A DNA stretch of 64,000 bases from Macropodus opercularis. Its lineage: Eukaryota > Chordata > Actinopteri > Anabantiformes > Osphronemidae. Each line of letters starts with the position of its first letter. Position 1 is the first letter of the stretch. The position numbers and the translations under genes were made by a program. This document shows, piece by piece, positions 15,001 to 24,383 of the stretch. The notes below the pieces were generated by a model. It had not been told where the DNA came from. It saw only the letters and a list, made by a program, of their open reading frames with translations, and did no database searches. Location: contig CM061099.1 in NCBI GenBank assembly GCA_030770545.1, positions 930,001 to 994,000 on the forward strand. The letters are read 5' to 3'.

Positions 15001-17325
15001 CTCCTGGGCCCGGGCCGGCTGCTTCCTTAGCGCTAGCGCCTGCTCTGGGCCAAGCCGCTGCCCCAGGACAGGTTCTCTGCCTCGGGCAAAACCACTGCAG
15101 TCAGGCCTGGAGCTCCAACGCTCTGCGGCCGCCGCCGCTCTCAGTAAGTAGACGTCTGGGTGGTGAATCCTCCTGAATCCCAGAGTTCACCTCTGCAGCT
15201 CCCAGCCTGACCCCACCACCGCCTCTCACACCAACAGCCACCAAACCCTCGTCCTCCTGCTCCGTCACTTCCTTCACAACACAAACTTTGAACACACCAG
15301 AGCATCTCTGCACAATCAGCCTCGTCCTCCAGAATTAGACCCAGCACAAGAGTCCAGCTAATGGCGGCTGGTTCCGATCTCCGTACCTTCAAACCGTTAG
15401 TTTTCCATATTGTAAGAATTCATGGATTAGAGGGAGAAGTTACTGGATCTGCTGCAACGTCTCAAACTCTTCTAGAAGGTGGCATCTCACCAGCTTCTGT
15501 CCAGAGGAAACGTCTCAAACTCTGTAGTTGACCCAGTGCAGCCGTGTAGTAGCTGCTGGGTTTGCGTCTGGGGCTCAGCTTCGCTCTGCGGTGGCCTCGG
15601 CCACGTCACCACGTCACCCAGTGTCTGCCTCCTCACCCTCCTCACCCTCCTCTCCCTCCTCCTCCTCAGGCTGCTCTACTCAACTCCTTCCCAGCCGTCT
15701 TCGATGAGCTGCTCCAGATGTTCACGGTGCAGGAGGTGGCAGAGTTTGTGCGGGGCACTCTGGGCAGCCTGCCGTCCACGGTGCACATGGGCCAGTCCAT
15801 GGACGTGGTCCAGCTGCAGTCCATCGCCCGCACGGTGGACAGCAGGCTCTTCTCTTTCCCAGGTACATACACCTGCAGTTTGCTGTGATCCTTTCAGACA
15901 CGGGCTCCACTAACCTCAGTCTCTTGTGCCAGAGTCTCGGAGGATCCTGCTTCCCGTGGTCCTGCATCACATCCACCTCCATCTGAGGCAGCAGAAAGAG
16001 CTGCTCATCTGCTCGGGAATCCTCAGCTCCATATTCTCCATCATCAAGGCCGGCTCACGGGTAACAACAACAGCCAGAGCTGTTCCCAGATCAGTGAGAC
16101 ACAAATGACACATCCTGCAGGTTCACGTGTCTTTAGTTTGATTGACAGCACCGTTGAATGGTTGTCGTTAAGTGGTAACACGTACTACTTAAAAACGGAT
16201 GGTTCTCCCTCCTACCTCTGTGGTTTGTTTCCCTTCTTTCTCTTTCTTTCCCACTCCCACCGTTTCCCTTCGCTCCTCCTCATCTTCCTCTTTTCCAGGA
16301 CACGTCGGTGCAGGAGGAGGTGGAGATGATGGTGGAGTCTCTGTTGGACGTCCTCCTGCAGACGCTGCTGTCGATCATGAGCCGGAGCCAGTCGCAGGAG
16401 GCGGTAAGGGGCCAACGCTGTCCGCAGTGCACCGCGGAGATCACCGTTAGTAACTAACATTTCCACTTCTACTACTTCCGTACCACGCGTCTCTGACTCA
16501 GGCAGTAAAACGTATCTGAGCATGTGTGTGGATGGTTGTTGTTGCCCGTCCCCTCGTGCTCCTACTGATCGTCAGCTCCTCCGTCTGACCTGGTCCTGGT
16601 TTGCATGCTGCTGCCGTCTGCATCATTATTTCATCAGCTGTGCTCTTCTTCATCTCGTCTTCATCACGTGTGTATTAATATGTACAGTGTTAAATGATAT
16701 ATAAACTAATTGATTATTGAGTGTTTACCTTATGGGGTTTAGCCAAGTAGGAAATAAAACCATCCAGTAACAAGTGGCAGAAGTAAACCATCTCAGTGCC
16801 TCAAACTTACTGACACGATTGCTACCATCAGTATTTAGGTGATTTGAACTGTTGAACTTGATGCTGTTTACAGTCCAACGTCTTGTCGTGATGTGTGGAA
16901 GCAGAGCAGCTTCCTCTCTCACTGCTAATCCAGCCGCTAACTGCTTCTGTCCCTGATTTCTCGTTGGCAGGGAGAGTTCGTGTCCTGCCTCCTGTCGCTG
17001 CTCCGTCAGATGACTGACGTCCACTTCCAACGCCTGGTGGAGAGCTTTCAGAGCAAAGAGGAGATCAAGGTACAGGAGGCGAAACGCGGCACGAAGGAAG
17101 CGTTTTCCATCCAATCGTGCTATAGAGACGCTACCCAGCATCTGTCTCCTGCAGTGATCTCTGATTGGTTCCTCTCTCACCCTCCTCTTCTCCTCTTCTC
17201 TCTGCAGGACTTCCTGCTGAAGATCCTGTGTGTGTTTAGGAACCTGATGAAGCTCAGTATTTTCCCCCGCGACTGGAACGTCATGAGGCTCCTCACCAGC
17301 AAGTGAGACGCATCCTCCAGACACA

Positions 17326-17375
<50 letters not shown>

Positions 17376-18199
17376 CTTACGTGTGTCGTCTGTCTGCAGC
17401 ATCATCTTGACCACGGCTCAGTATTTGTCTCCTGCTCTGCACAAGAACTTCACAGAGGCAGAATTCGACTTCAAGGTATCTGACGCTGACACACTCAGCC
17501 TCACACAGATCAGAGACTGATCCACACGTCATCAGTGCGTTGACGTCTGCTACACACTGAGCTAATGGTCGCACACATCACTGAGTCAACCATGTGAACC
17601 TAAAGGTCACCAGAGTCAGGTCCTAGTGATGCAGCCTGGCGCTCGGCCTGCTGGGTAATGGCTGTGTTGGTGTGAACAGGTGTGGAACTCCTACTTCAGC
17701 CTGGCTGTGCTCTACATCAACCAGCCCAGCTTACAGCTGGAAAACCTGAGTCCTGCCAAGAGGAAGAAGATCCTGGACAAGTACGAACACACACAAACGC
17801 AGGCAGACAGAGAACAGCCACCAAACACGTAGCAGCAGAGCCAGAAGTTGTGTTTATATTGTTCCTCGTTTCCTGGTGGGTCTGCCTCACGTCTCTGTCT
17901 CTGCAGGTACGGTGACATGAGGGTGATGATGACCTACGAACTCTTCAGCATGTGGCAGAACCTGGGTGAGGTTTCCTCCTCGCAGCCTTTGCTCCCGTTT
18001 GCTGTTGGACCCTCCTTCGGTAGCTGAAAGAGTTTTGTCCTCCAGGTGAGAACAAGGTTCATTTCATCCCCGGGATGATCGGCCCCTTCCTGGGGGTGAC
18101 GCTGGTTCCTCAGGTGGAGGTTCGAAACATCATGATCCCCATCTTCCACGACATGATGGACTGGGAGCAGCGCAAGAACGGAAACTTCAAGCAGGTGCA

Positions 18200-18270
<71 letters not shown>

Positions 18271-19766
18271 GCACGCACACTGATCAGGGTGTTTACCAGC
18301 AGCTCTGGTCAGGTGTAACAGCCCAGCGTCTCTGTGTTGACTGTGTTTGCAGGTGGAGGCCGAGCTCATCGACAAACTGGACGGTTTGGTGTCGGAGGGG
18401 AAGGGAGACGAGAACTACAGGGAGCTGTTCGCTTTGCTGTAAGCTGCTCTGTCCTCTGCTTGTGTCGCCTCGTCTCAGTGTTTCTCAGATTAACTCTCAC
18501 GCTTCTGCTCTAACGCTGCTGCCGTGTCTCTCTGTGCTGCGGGACTAGAACCCAGCTGTTTGGTCCGTACCCCAGGTAAGACATGAACACGGGGACACGC
18601 TCGTCCAGTAACGCAGAAGCTGCCTGAAGCCAAAGCTGACACCAGCCAACTAACCTTTAGTCTCCGTGGAAGTGATTACATGGGAGTTGAGTTCGTTCAC
18701 AGGTCGGCTGACGGTTTGTCTGTTTGCTCTGAAGCCTCCTGGAGAAGATCGAGCAGGAGACGTGGAGGGAGACGGGGATTTCCTTCGTCACCTCGGTCAC
18801 GCGGCTGATGGAGCGACTGCTGGACTACAGGTACCAGTCCGTGACCTTTGACCTTCAACCTCAGAGCCTCTGATATGATTGTTTACGTGGTCTGTCCTGT
18901 TTAAGGGACTGTATGAAGGGAGATGAGACAGAGAACAAGAAGATTGGCTGCACCGTTAACGTTCTGGTGAGATTTTTATCTCTGGGTTTTATTTCAAGCT
19001 CGTATTTATTCTCTCATCCTTTTCGCTTTTCCTTTTTTGTTTTGTCTTGTCAGAACTTCTACAAGTCGGAGATCAACAAAGAGGAGATGTACATACGCTA
19101 CATCCACAAGCTGTGTGACATGCACCTGCAGGCTGAGAACTACACAGGTAACACACACACAAACACGCACAGACACACACACAGACACACACACACACAC
19201 ACTCACCCCCCCCTCCACTGATCCTGGTGCTGCTCGTCACAGAGGCTGCCTTCTCGCTGCTGCTGTACTGGGAGCTGCTTCACTGGGACGAGCGGCCGCT
19301 GAAGGAGCTGCTGCATTATCCCGCTCAGACGGAGTGGACCCGCAAGGAGGGACTGTGCCGCAAGGTCGTCCACTACTTCAACAAGGGGAAGGTGACAGCA
19401 GAGCAATGATAAGCCCCAGAACCACAGGGTTCTGTTCTAGGACAGTGGTGTCAGTGACGTTAACTAACGTGTCCTCAGCCTTTAATCTGTGGGATCAGAC
19501 CCAGAGAGTGTTTGTTAGTCAGGAGTTCAACCATGTGAACTCAGTGACTCGTGAGTGATTCATAGATGTGGAATAGATTCATTCCACTGTCGCCGCAGCG
19601 TCCAGTGACCACGACAGAGTCTGTGGATTCCCTGCAAAGTTTAATTTAACAGCTTATTTCATCATGACACCTAGGAAGCAACATGAGAAGCACGGGTCAA
19701 AGGTCGGGTCTGTGTTGGAGCGTTCGCCTCTGAGTGGGAGGTGACGCTAACAGCGTGGTCGCTCAT

Positions 19767-19822
<56 letters not shown>

Positions 19823-22800
19823 CCAGTGCTGGGAGTACGGCGTTCCTCTCTGCAGGGAGCTGGCCTTCCAGTACGAGTCTCTGTACGACTACCAGAGCCT
19901 GAGCTGGATTCGGGTACGACCTCAGCACATGAAGTAAAACTTTATTATTATTAGTATTAGTTCATGGAGATTTAAGCTGCGTCTCCTGTCGCTGCCTTGT
20001 TGTGTCGTGTAGAAAATGGAAGCAGCCTATTATGACAACATTATGGAGCAGCAGCGCCTGGAGCCCGAGTTCTTCAGGGTCGGGTTCTACGGCAGGAAGT
20101 TCCCCTTCTTCCTCAGGGTGAGTTCGACGCTGAGCTGGTCTATATGGTCATTTATGAAAAAGTCTTGTCTACTTTTTTCTCATCTGTTTTGATTTGTCAC
20201 CAGAACAAAGAGTTTGTTTGTCGAGGCCACGACTACGAAAGGTTAGAGGCCTTCCAGCAGAGGATGCTGGGAGAATTCCCACAAGCCATTGCGATGCAGC
20301 ATCCCAACCAGCCAGACGAGGCCATTCTGCAGTGTGACGCTCAGTGTATCCTTCAGTTTTACGCGTTCCTTCGCTGTTCAGCCCGTTTATTCTGCGTCTT
20401 CCTTGACCGGCGCTGCTCAGACCTCCAGATCTACGCCGTCACGCCGGTACCGGACAGCGGCGGCGTCCTCCAGATGGACAGAGTACCGGACCGCATCAAG
20501 AGCTTCTACCGGGTCAACAACGTTCGGCGCTTCCGTTACGACCGACCGTTCCACAAAGGACCCAAAGACCGAGACAACGAGTTCAAGGTGAGCCGACGCC
20601 TCCAGCTCTGCTGCGCTGAGGCGACGCTGAGCTTCAGCTGCTCTGCTGCTGTTTCAGAGTCTGTGGATAGAGCGGACGACTCTGGTCCTCACTCACCCTC
20701 TGCCCGGGATCTCACGCTGGTTCGAGGTGGACAAGAGGGAGCTGGTGAGTTTAAAACCGCATCAGGTTAACGAGGGTAAATTCATTTACTAGGGACTGAA
20801 ATCCTCCACATCACATCAGCAGCTGTGAAACCTGCTGCTCGTGTCTCTGTCCCAGGTGGAGGTGAGTCCGCTGGAAAACGCCGTCTCTGTGGTGGAGAAC
20901 AAGAACCAGGAGCTGCGGACGCTGATCGGTCAGTACCAGCACAAGCAGCTGCACGGCAACATCAACCTGCTCAGCATGACCCTGAACGGCGTGATCGACG
21001 CCGCCGTCAACGGAGGCGTCGCCAGATACCAAGAGGTCAGAAAGGTCGCAGGTTCCTGTGAGGCTGAGCCAGACGCCGAAGCTCTGCTCAGGTTTGAACA
21101 GTCTGTGTTTGGTCTCCAGGCCTTCTTCCATAAAGACTATATCACCAGCCACACGCAGGACACGGAGAAGATCACGCAGCTCAAAGACCTGATGCAGGAG
21201 CAGGTCAGACGTCCTCGTTTACATGTGATTTTAGCTCCAGCTTCCTGAACGAGAATAATCTAAAGGCTCAGATGTGAAACTGTCTCATGAGTCACAACAT
21301 GATGGAAACGTGTGAGGTCACAGATGCAGAATTTACAAAAACAGCTGCTTAACTTCTCTGACACATCTCAGTGTTTTCTCTACTCGAGGTCTCGTCCTCT
21401 CACGTCTCGTTGGTTCCCTCAGGTCCGCGTCCTCGGGGTCGGCCTGGCTGTGCACGAGAAGCTGGTGCACCCTGAAATGCGTCCGCTGCACAAGAAGCTG
21501 ATCGACCAGTTCCACGTGATGAGGAGCAGCCTCTGCCACGTGAGAAGTAGAAATCAGGCTGTAGCCAGAGGAAGAGGAACGGAGGCTGGGAGGGAAACGA
21601 GTCTTTCCCACTTTCAATGCTTCTACACATTTAAATCTGTATTTTTCACAAGCGACTGTCTCAACTATAAATAAACACGTAACAAATCTAAGGTCTGATC
21701 CTTTTCTACATGACGTTACAGAGTCTGCCTGGTCTGGACAAAGTGGGCTCAGGTTCCAACACACACAGAGGGATCCTGGCTTCACACGGTCCCATGAGTC
21801 CAGAGAGCTTCAAACTCCTGCACCGGCACAGGTCAGAGCTGCTGCTTCACCTCCTCATTTCATCTCGCTTCCTGAAACGCTGCTGGTTCTCCTCTCTCCA
21901 TGTCCTCTTTTGTTCTTGTCCGTCGTCTTACGTCCTCTGTGATGTCACCCTGGTTCTTCTTCATGATGTCACCTGGTTCTGGCTGTCATCTCCTGCTCAT
22001 TACCTGTTGTGGTTGTGGCTTGTTCTGTCCTCTTCCTCTGCTGCTGTTTGCTTTCTCTCCGTCCCATCCCTACGTCTGCTTCCTTGCCTGCTTCCTTGCT
22101 TCCTTCCCTGCTTCCTTCCTTCTGTCCCACAGCTGTTTTGACTCCAGTGTGCATCTCGTCCTCCTCTCTCTCCTCCAAACCTGCAGTGATCTGGGGAACG
22201 TGGGCAACCTGCTGATCCTGGCTGACGGTCTAGTGGTGGAGCATCCGGAGGATTTCTACCGGATGCAGGTCGGTGTCAGGCTGGAGACAGTGATTTAATG
22301 ATGGTTCTAAGCTGAGGCTTGAACTGAGGCTCTGCCTTCACGTAGTGATATGAATAATAGAAGAGATTTAAATGCTGCCATCTGACGTTCGTTACCACTG
22401 ACTTCGCTTTAGTCTCTCCTTACTGTGTCGCTGCAGGTCAGCCCGTCCTCCTCCAGCCTGAGCTCCACCCACTCTGCTCCCTCTCAGGTCATGAACTCGG
22501 CTCCTTCCACCGTCAGAGGTGAGACGTTAGGGAAACACACGAAGCAGCACAGTTCAACCCGGTTCCTCTGTCACGGCATCAGTCTCCTTCCTGTAACGTT
22601 CCTCTCCTGCCTCTTGTTCCACAGTCGGTTCTCCTTCGCTGCCGGACAAATACAGACACAACAGGGAGATGCTGATGCTGCTGCCTCCGCACAGGGACCG
22701 ACCGAGCAGCGCCATGTACTCCAACGTGTCGGAGAACGGACAGGTACGTTCTTCGGGTCGAAACCGGACCCGTTCAGCTCTGAGGCTGGAAACCGGAGGA

Positions 22801-24383
22801 GTCACTGCTTCCTCTGCGTCTCTGCAGGCTGTGAGCTTCCAGCGAGCGTTGTTCCATCAGGTGATCGGTCCGTGTAAACCGAGCAGCGACCCCAACCTGT
22901 CTGTGGCTGAGAAAGGTCGGTGCACCAGCATCACACGCATCACACACGAACACGCACACGTACACAAACACACACACACATGCACATGCAATGCACACGC
23001 ATCGCACACGCACACGCATCACGCACACATACACATGACCAGCTGCTCACGGCTCGTCTCTCCTCCATCTCCTCCAGTCCTCACGGCTCCGAGCAGCTGG
23101 AGCTTGGACAGCGGGACCAGAGAAGCGTTTCCCTTCCTGTCTGCTCACGTTGGCAGCATCGTGGCTCCTCCTGTTCCCCCTCGAAACCTGCCTCCTGGTA
23201 CGACTCCGGTTCGTTAATCCGTTGACTCAGAGTTGACTCGGTCTGAATCCAGAACCGGTTCCCCTCCCTGAGGTTAAACCCTCAGGATGGACCTTGTTTA
23301 TAGGCCTGTAGCAGCTCTGACCCGTCTCTCTCTCCTCCTCCTCCTCTGCTCCTCTGTTGCTCCTGCCCTGTAACTCCTCTCTCCCTCCTCCTCTCTGTTA
23401 GGGCAACACCTGTCGATGCACTTTGACGCTTTCCACCCCCAGGTTAACGACCTCCCTCCAGCTCTCCCTGTGCGCTCCTTACGAAAGGTACCTCCTCCTC
23501 CTCCTCCTCCTCGCTCCCGATACAGACTGAAGCCATTAAAACGGGGACGTAAACGTGTTGATGTTCAGCTGATCAGTCTCAGCAGGATCAGAGCTGGGAC
23601 CGAGCTGCTACTGTTTAGATGCTGATCCTCTGCTCATTTTAAGCTGATTCTGCACCGTTTCTCCTTTTCCAACATCTATGTCTCATCATGATTAACTGAT
23701 GCTCTCACGTCTCTCTCCAGTCTCCCCTGCATCCTATACCTGCCTCGCCCACCAGTCCTCAGTCCGTCCAGGATGGTAGCAGCTCGACGTTGTCGGGCAG
23801 CGCCAGCTCCGGAGTCTCCTCCCTGAGTGAGAGTAACTTCCTCCCGCCCTCGTCCGACTCGACCGGTCGCACAGACACTCTGGACTCCGTCCCCAGCAGC
23901 CAGGCCTGGACCACGGACCAGGAAGACCTGGACTCTCCTTATCAGCCCGTCCGCTACAGCACGTCTGAGCCCGAAGTCCTGGACGGGGTCAAGCCGCCTC
24001 CCTGCCGCAGCCTCTCGGCCCCGGGAGGCGTCGCCCCAGCCCAGACAGGGGGACAACTCCAGCCCCAGGCTCTGGCTGCTGCCTCCGCTGGAGCGTCTCC
24101 ACAGCTGGACGCGCTGCCACAGGCCCAGCACCTCCTCTACCAGAACCACTTCCTCCCCCACTACCTGCCCCACCACCCGCCGCTCTACCACCTCCACGAG
24201 CCTCCGGCCCTGCCCCTCAAGCCCTACCTCAGAGAGGGCTGCATCCCTGAGGAGGACGCCCTCAACCCCCAGACGCCGCCTGCCCCCCGTCCGATGCCTC
24301 GGAGGATCTCTCAGCCCGTAATCGCAGCCGCTAAGGACGAGCAGGCTAAAGTGGCCTGGGAGCACGGCATCGGTCCGGAGTGA
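65..24383 (+). CDS. dock3: dock3, dedicator of cytokinesis 3 (5' end outside window), 49 exons
   Basis: Rac guanine-nucleotide exchange factor of the DOCK-B group. In mammals DOCK3 is neuronal and acts in the cytoplasm and at the membrane in neurite growth. Exons, all with GT-AG borders: 65-213, 5180-5264, 6507-6548, 7949-8100, 9692-9773, 10009-10069, 10606-10753, 10864-10952, 11072-11197, 11723-11847, 12616-12778, 12863-12969, 13124-13295, 13444-13541, 13619-13702, 13829-13929, 14013-14094, 14526-14696, 15670-15862, 15933-16060, 16299-16445, 16971-17069, 17208-17302, 17400-17475, 17680-17780, 17907-17965, 18046-18194, 18353-18438, 18549-18575, 18735-18830, 18906-18966, 19054-19147, 19243-19391, 19827-19913, 20013-20117, 20204-20345, 20421-20587, 20658-20744, 20856-21035, 21120-21203, 21423-21539, 21722-21831, 22187-22268, 22437-22518, 22625-22743, 22828-22915, 23078-23197, 23402-23487, 23721-24383. 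The total is 5,916 nt, an exact multiple of three. The opening KHKVDLFYK, the 14-residue exon HLSSRHSVQQSSTQ and the ending AWEHG favour DOCK3 over DOCK4. The SH3 start, roughly 110 residues by family comparison, is missing. Confidence 0.95.
218..5056. repeat. 12-bp satellite array, about 400 units, filling dock3 intron 1
   Basis: The array repeats CAGTACTACACA with a few recurrent variants: CAGTAATACACA, CAGTACTAAACA, CAATAATACACA, CAATACTACACA, CAGTAATACACT and CAGTACCACACA. Units stay in register with no length change from 301 to about 4200, where 2-bp (CA) insertions appear. The variants occur in a fixed order, giving a 14-unit (168 bp) higher-order period, for example between 493, 661, 829 and 997. 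The AAACA variant is common up to about 3500 and nearly absent afterwards. The CCACACA variant appears only after about 3660. Because 12 is a multiple of three, the minus strand reads open for more than 1,300 codons. I take that as a by-product of the repeat. Confidence 0.97.
5265..6506 (+). other. dock3 intron 2, no feature recognised
   Basis: Between the donor at 5265 and the acceptor ending at 6506 I see no gene. The part from about 6296 to 6480 is purine-rich (runs of GGAAAGGAGAGG type) on the + strand and ends in a short pyrimidine tract before exon 3. Small open frames here lack any recognisable protein family. Confidence 0.6.
6552..7912. repeat. 30-bp minisatellite, about 45 copies, in dock3 intron 3
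   Basis: The unit is 30 bp (core ACCACTGAGCAA followed by TGTTACAACTACCA) and the line register never slips, so no copy has changed length. Copies vary at a few sites: AATG or AAAG, GTT or GCT, and CACAGAA or CATAGAA. Two variant copies carrying CTTAGAACCAATGAG lie at about 7100 and 7760. The array starts 3-4 bp after the donor of the 42-bp exon and ends about 36 bp before the next exon. Because 30 is a multiple of three, several frames on both strands are open. One of them continues the dock3 frame (see findings). Confidence 0.97.
8101..9691 (+). other. dock3 intron 4 with a short degenerate TGTGAGTC repeat
   Basis: About 1.6 kb between exons 4 and 5. The only structure I see is a short tandem run of a 10-bp unit (CTGTGTGAGT) at about 8944-9000. 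I recognise no coding exon, RNA gene or transposon here. Confidence 0.6.
10090..10545. mobile_element. Foldback element in dock3 intron 6, related to the Penelope-like remnant at 27355
   Basis: The sequence around 10098-10195 (GAAACGTTTCTC, CCAGAAGCTTCTTCAG, CTGAAGTTGGTGGAGGCC) recurs in reverse complement at about 10455-10540. The two arms, each of about 85-90 bp, enclose some 260 bp. The inner part at about 10365-10445 (GGAAGATCCAGACCAGTTCA, then GAGGAGTCACGGT and CTCACCTACTC) matches the segment at about 28228-28335, downstream of the Penelope-like endonuclease remnant. I infer a terminal, foldback-type piece of such an element. No coding capacity remains. Confidence 0.6.
11216..11706. repeat. 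23-bp minisatellite in dock3 intron 9
   Basis: About 20 copies of CAGAACCTTCAGTGACCTGGTAC. Some copies carry a GACA insertion, and others the variant CAGAACCTTAAGCGAACTGGTGC. The array ends some 16 bp before the acceptor of exon 10 (AG at 11721-11722), so it probably overlaps the branch-point region. Every unit contains the KpnI-like palindrome GGTACC or a close variant. Confidence 0.95.
11848..12615 (+). other. dock3 intron 10, no feature recognised
   Basis: 768 bp between exons 10 and 11. I see no repeat, RNA gene or extra exon with convincing splice sites. Confidence 0.55.
14976..15143 (+). other. Candidate in-frame cassette exon in dock3 intron 18
   Basis: A GC-rich island in an otherwise ordinary intron is bounded by an acceptor (pyrimidine run then CCACAG ending at 14975) and a strong donor GTAAGTAG at 15144. 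It is exactly 168 bp, starts and ends on codon boundaries, and reads 56 codons without a stop in the dock3 frame (begins GSQPCPNQAPGPGP, ends NALRPPPLS). The encoded segment is rich in Pro, Ala, Gly and Gln. I know of no counterpart in mammalian DOCK3. It could be a lineage-specific alternative exon or a chance open stretch. Confidence 0.45.
17327..17373. repeat. (AC)n microsatellite in dock3 intron 23
   Basis: An uninterrupted AC repeat of about 47 bp lies 25 bp after the donor at 17303 and about 25 bp before the acceptor of the next exon, so it fills most of a 97-bp intron. Confidence 0.97.
18200..18263. repeat. (AC)n microsatellite beside the dock3 exon 27 donor
   Basis: The AC repeat starts 5 bp after the donor dinucleotide at 18195 (GTGCAG then ACACAC). 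It therefore replaces the usual downstream donor consensus and may vary in length between individuals. Confidence 0.97.
18549..18575 (+). other. dock3: 27-bp dock3 microexon
   Basis: Exon 29 has only 27 nt (AG at 18547-18548, donor GTAAGA at 18576). It encodes TQLFGPYP plus split codons at both ends. The phase (2 in, 2 out) keeps the frame whether it is included or skipped. By family knowledge DOCK4 lacks the equivalent residues while DOCK3 has them, which supports the dock3 assignment. Confidence 0.85.
19149..19206. repeat. AC-rich microsatellite in dock3 intron 32
   Basis: An imperfect AC repeat with interspersed AGAC, directly after the donor at 19148, ends in a C-rich run (TCACCCCCCCC) about 25 bp before the next acceptor. 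Confidence 0.9.
19772..19821. repeat. (TG)n repeat forming the upstream part of the dock3 exon 34 acceptor
   Basis: A pure TG repeat of about 50 bp runs straight into TTCCAG (acceptor ending at 19826). There is no separate pyrimidine tract, so the repeat occupies its position. Confidence 0.95.
20346..20420 (+). other. 75-bp dock3 intron that is open and in frame
   Basis: The intron GTATCC...GCTCAG interrupts codon TAC of the conserved CDAQ-YLQIYAV segment in DHR-2. It is 75 nt, a multiple of three, and contains no in-frame stop, so retention would insert 25 residues into the catalytic domain and change the junction Tyr codon. The split codon T|AC and family conservation show that it is normally removed. 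Confidence 0.85.
22922..23036. repeat. CA-rich imperfect repeat in dock3 intron 46
   Basis: Interrupted CA/CACG repeats (CACACGCATCACACACG types) span about 115 bp of the 162-bp intron between exons 46 and 47. Confidence 0.9.
23488..23625 (+). other. Possible alternative dock3 C-terminus by read-through of the exon 48 donor
   Basis: If the donor at 23488 is not used, the frame continues VPPPPPPPRSRYRLKPLK and onward for 46 codons to a TGA at 23623-23625. The added tail has a run of seven prolines followed by a basic stretch (KPLKRGRKR). That resembles the proline-rich, basic end of DOCK1-type proteins. The GTACCT donor is weaker than most in this gene. No transcript evidence is available here. 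Confidence 0.3.

Larger units (their letters stand above)
13444..18830 (+). other. dock3: dock3 exons 14-30: central armadillo-like helical region
   Basis: Seventeen exons encode the long alpha-helical scaffold between DHR-1 and DHR-2, about visible residues 501-1098. Recognisable stretches are HVSGEEIVKFLQDILDTLF, FRPVMDTYIQKHFAGALAY, MEEEQFRASIQDLFQSIRF, RRILLPVVLHHIHLHLRQQK, RGQRCPQCTAEITG, FSMWQNLGENKVHFIPGM and MIPIFHDMMDWEQRKNG. The exon ending at 16445 includes an in-frame CPQC. The 14095-14525 intron contains a short tandem duplication (GAAGCCAGAGGAGGAG, about 14162-14206), and the 16446-16970 intron shows nothing recognisable. Confidence 0.85.
18906..21539 (+). other. dock3: dock3 exons 31-41: DHR-2 (DOCKER) catalytic GEF domain
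   Basis: These eleven exons (about visible residues 1099-1522) encode the exchange-factor domain that acts on Rac. The sequence is close to the family throughout: CTVNVLNFYKSEINKEEMYI, RYIHKLCDMHLQAENYTEAA, YESLYDYQSLSWIRKMEAAY, EPEFFRVGFYGRKFPFFLRN, RGHDYERLEAFQQRML, KSFYRVNNVRRFRYDRPFHK and GVIDAAVNGGVARYQEAFF. The last stretch contains the alpha-10 loop region whose valine senses the nucleotide in DOCK proteins. No frameshift or stop is present, so the domain looks active. Confidence 0.9.
21722..24383 (+). other. dock3: dock3 exons 42-49: Ser/Pro-rich C-terminal tail
   Basis: About 449 residues of low-complexity tail with several SH3-type ligands: PPVPPR (exon 47), PPALPVR (exon 48) and PPALPLKPY (last exon). 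Stretches such as SSSSLSSTHSAPSQVMNSAP, SLPDKYRHNREM, DRPSSAMYSN, SDPNLSVAEKG, MHFDAFHP and SGSASSGVSSLSESNF match the DOCK3/DOCK4 tail, and the end AKDEQAKVAWEHGIGPE is DOCK3-like. Exon 47, with APSSWSLDSG and PPVPPR, resembles a DOCK4 tail segment, so its presence in a dock3 gene is of interest. Confidence 0.85.

Noticed and set aside
16725..17414. A 229-codon minus-strand frame
   Set aside because: Antisense to dock3 exons 22-23, and its start is a poly-Cys/Val translation of the AC repeat.
20688..20770. Extension of the dock3 frame past 20744
   Set aside because: A GTGAGT donor and family alignment (RELVEVSPLENA) show splicing to 20856.
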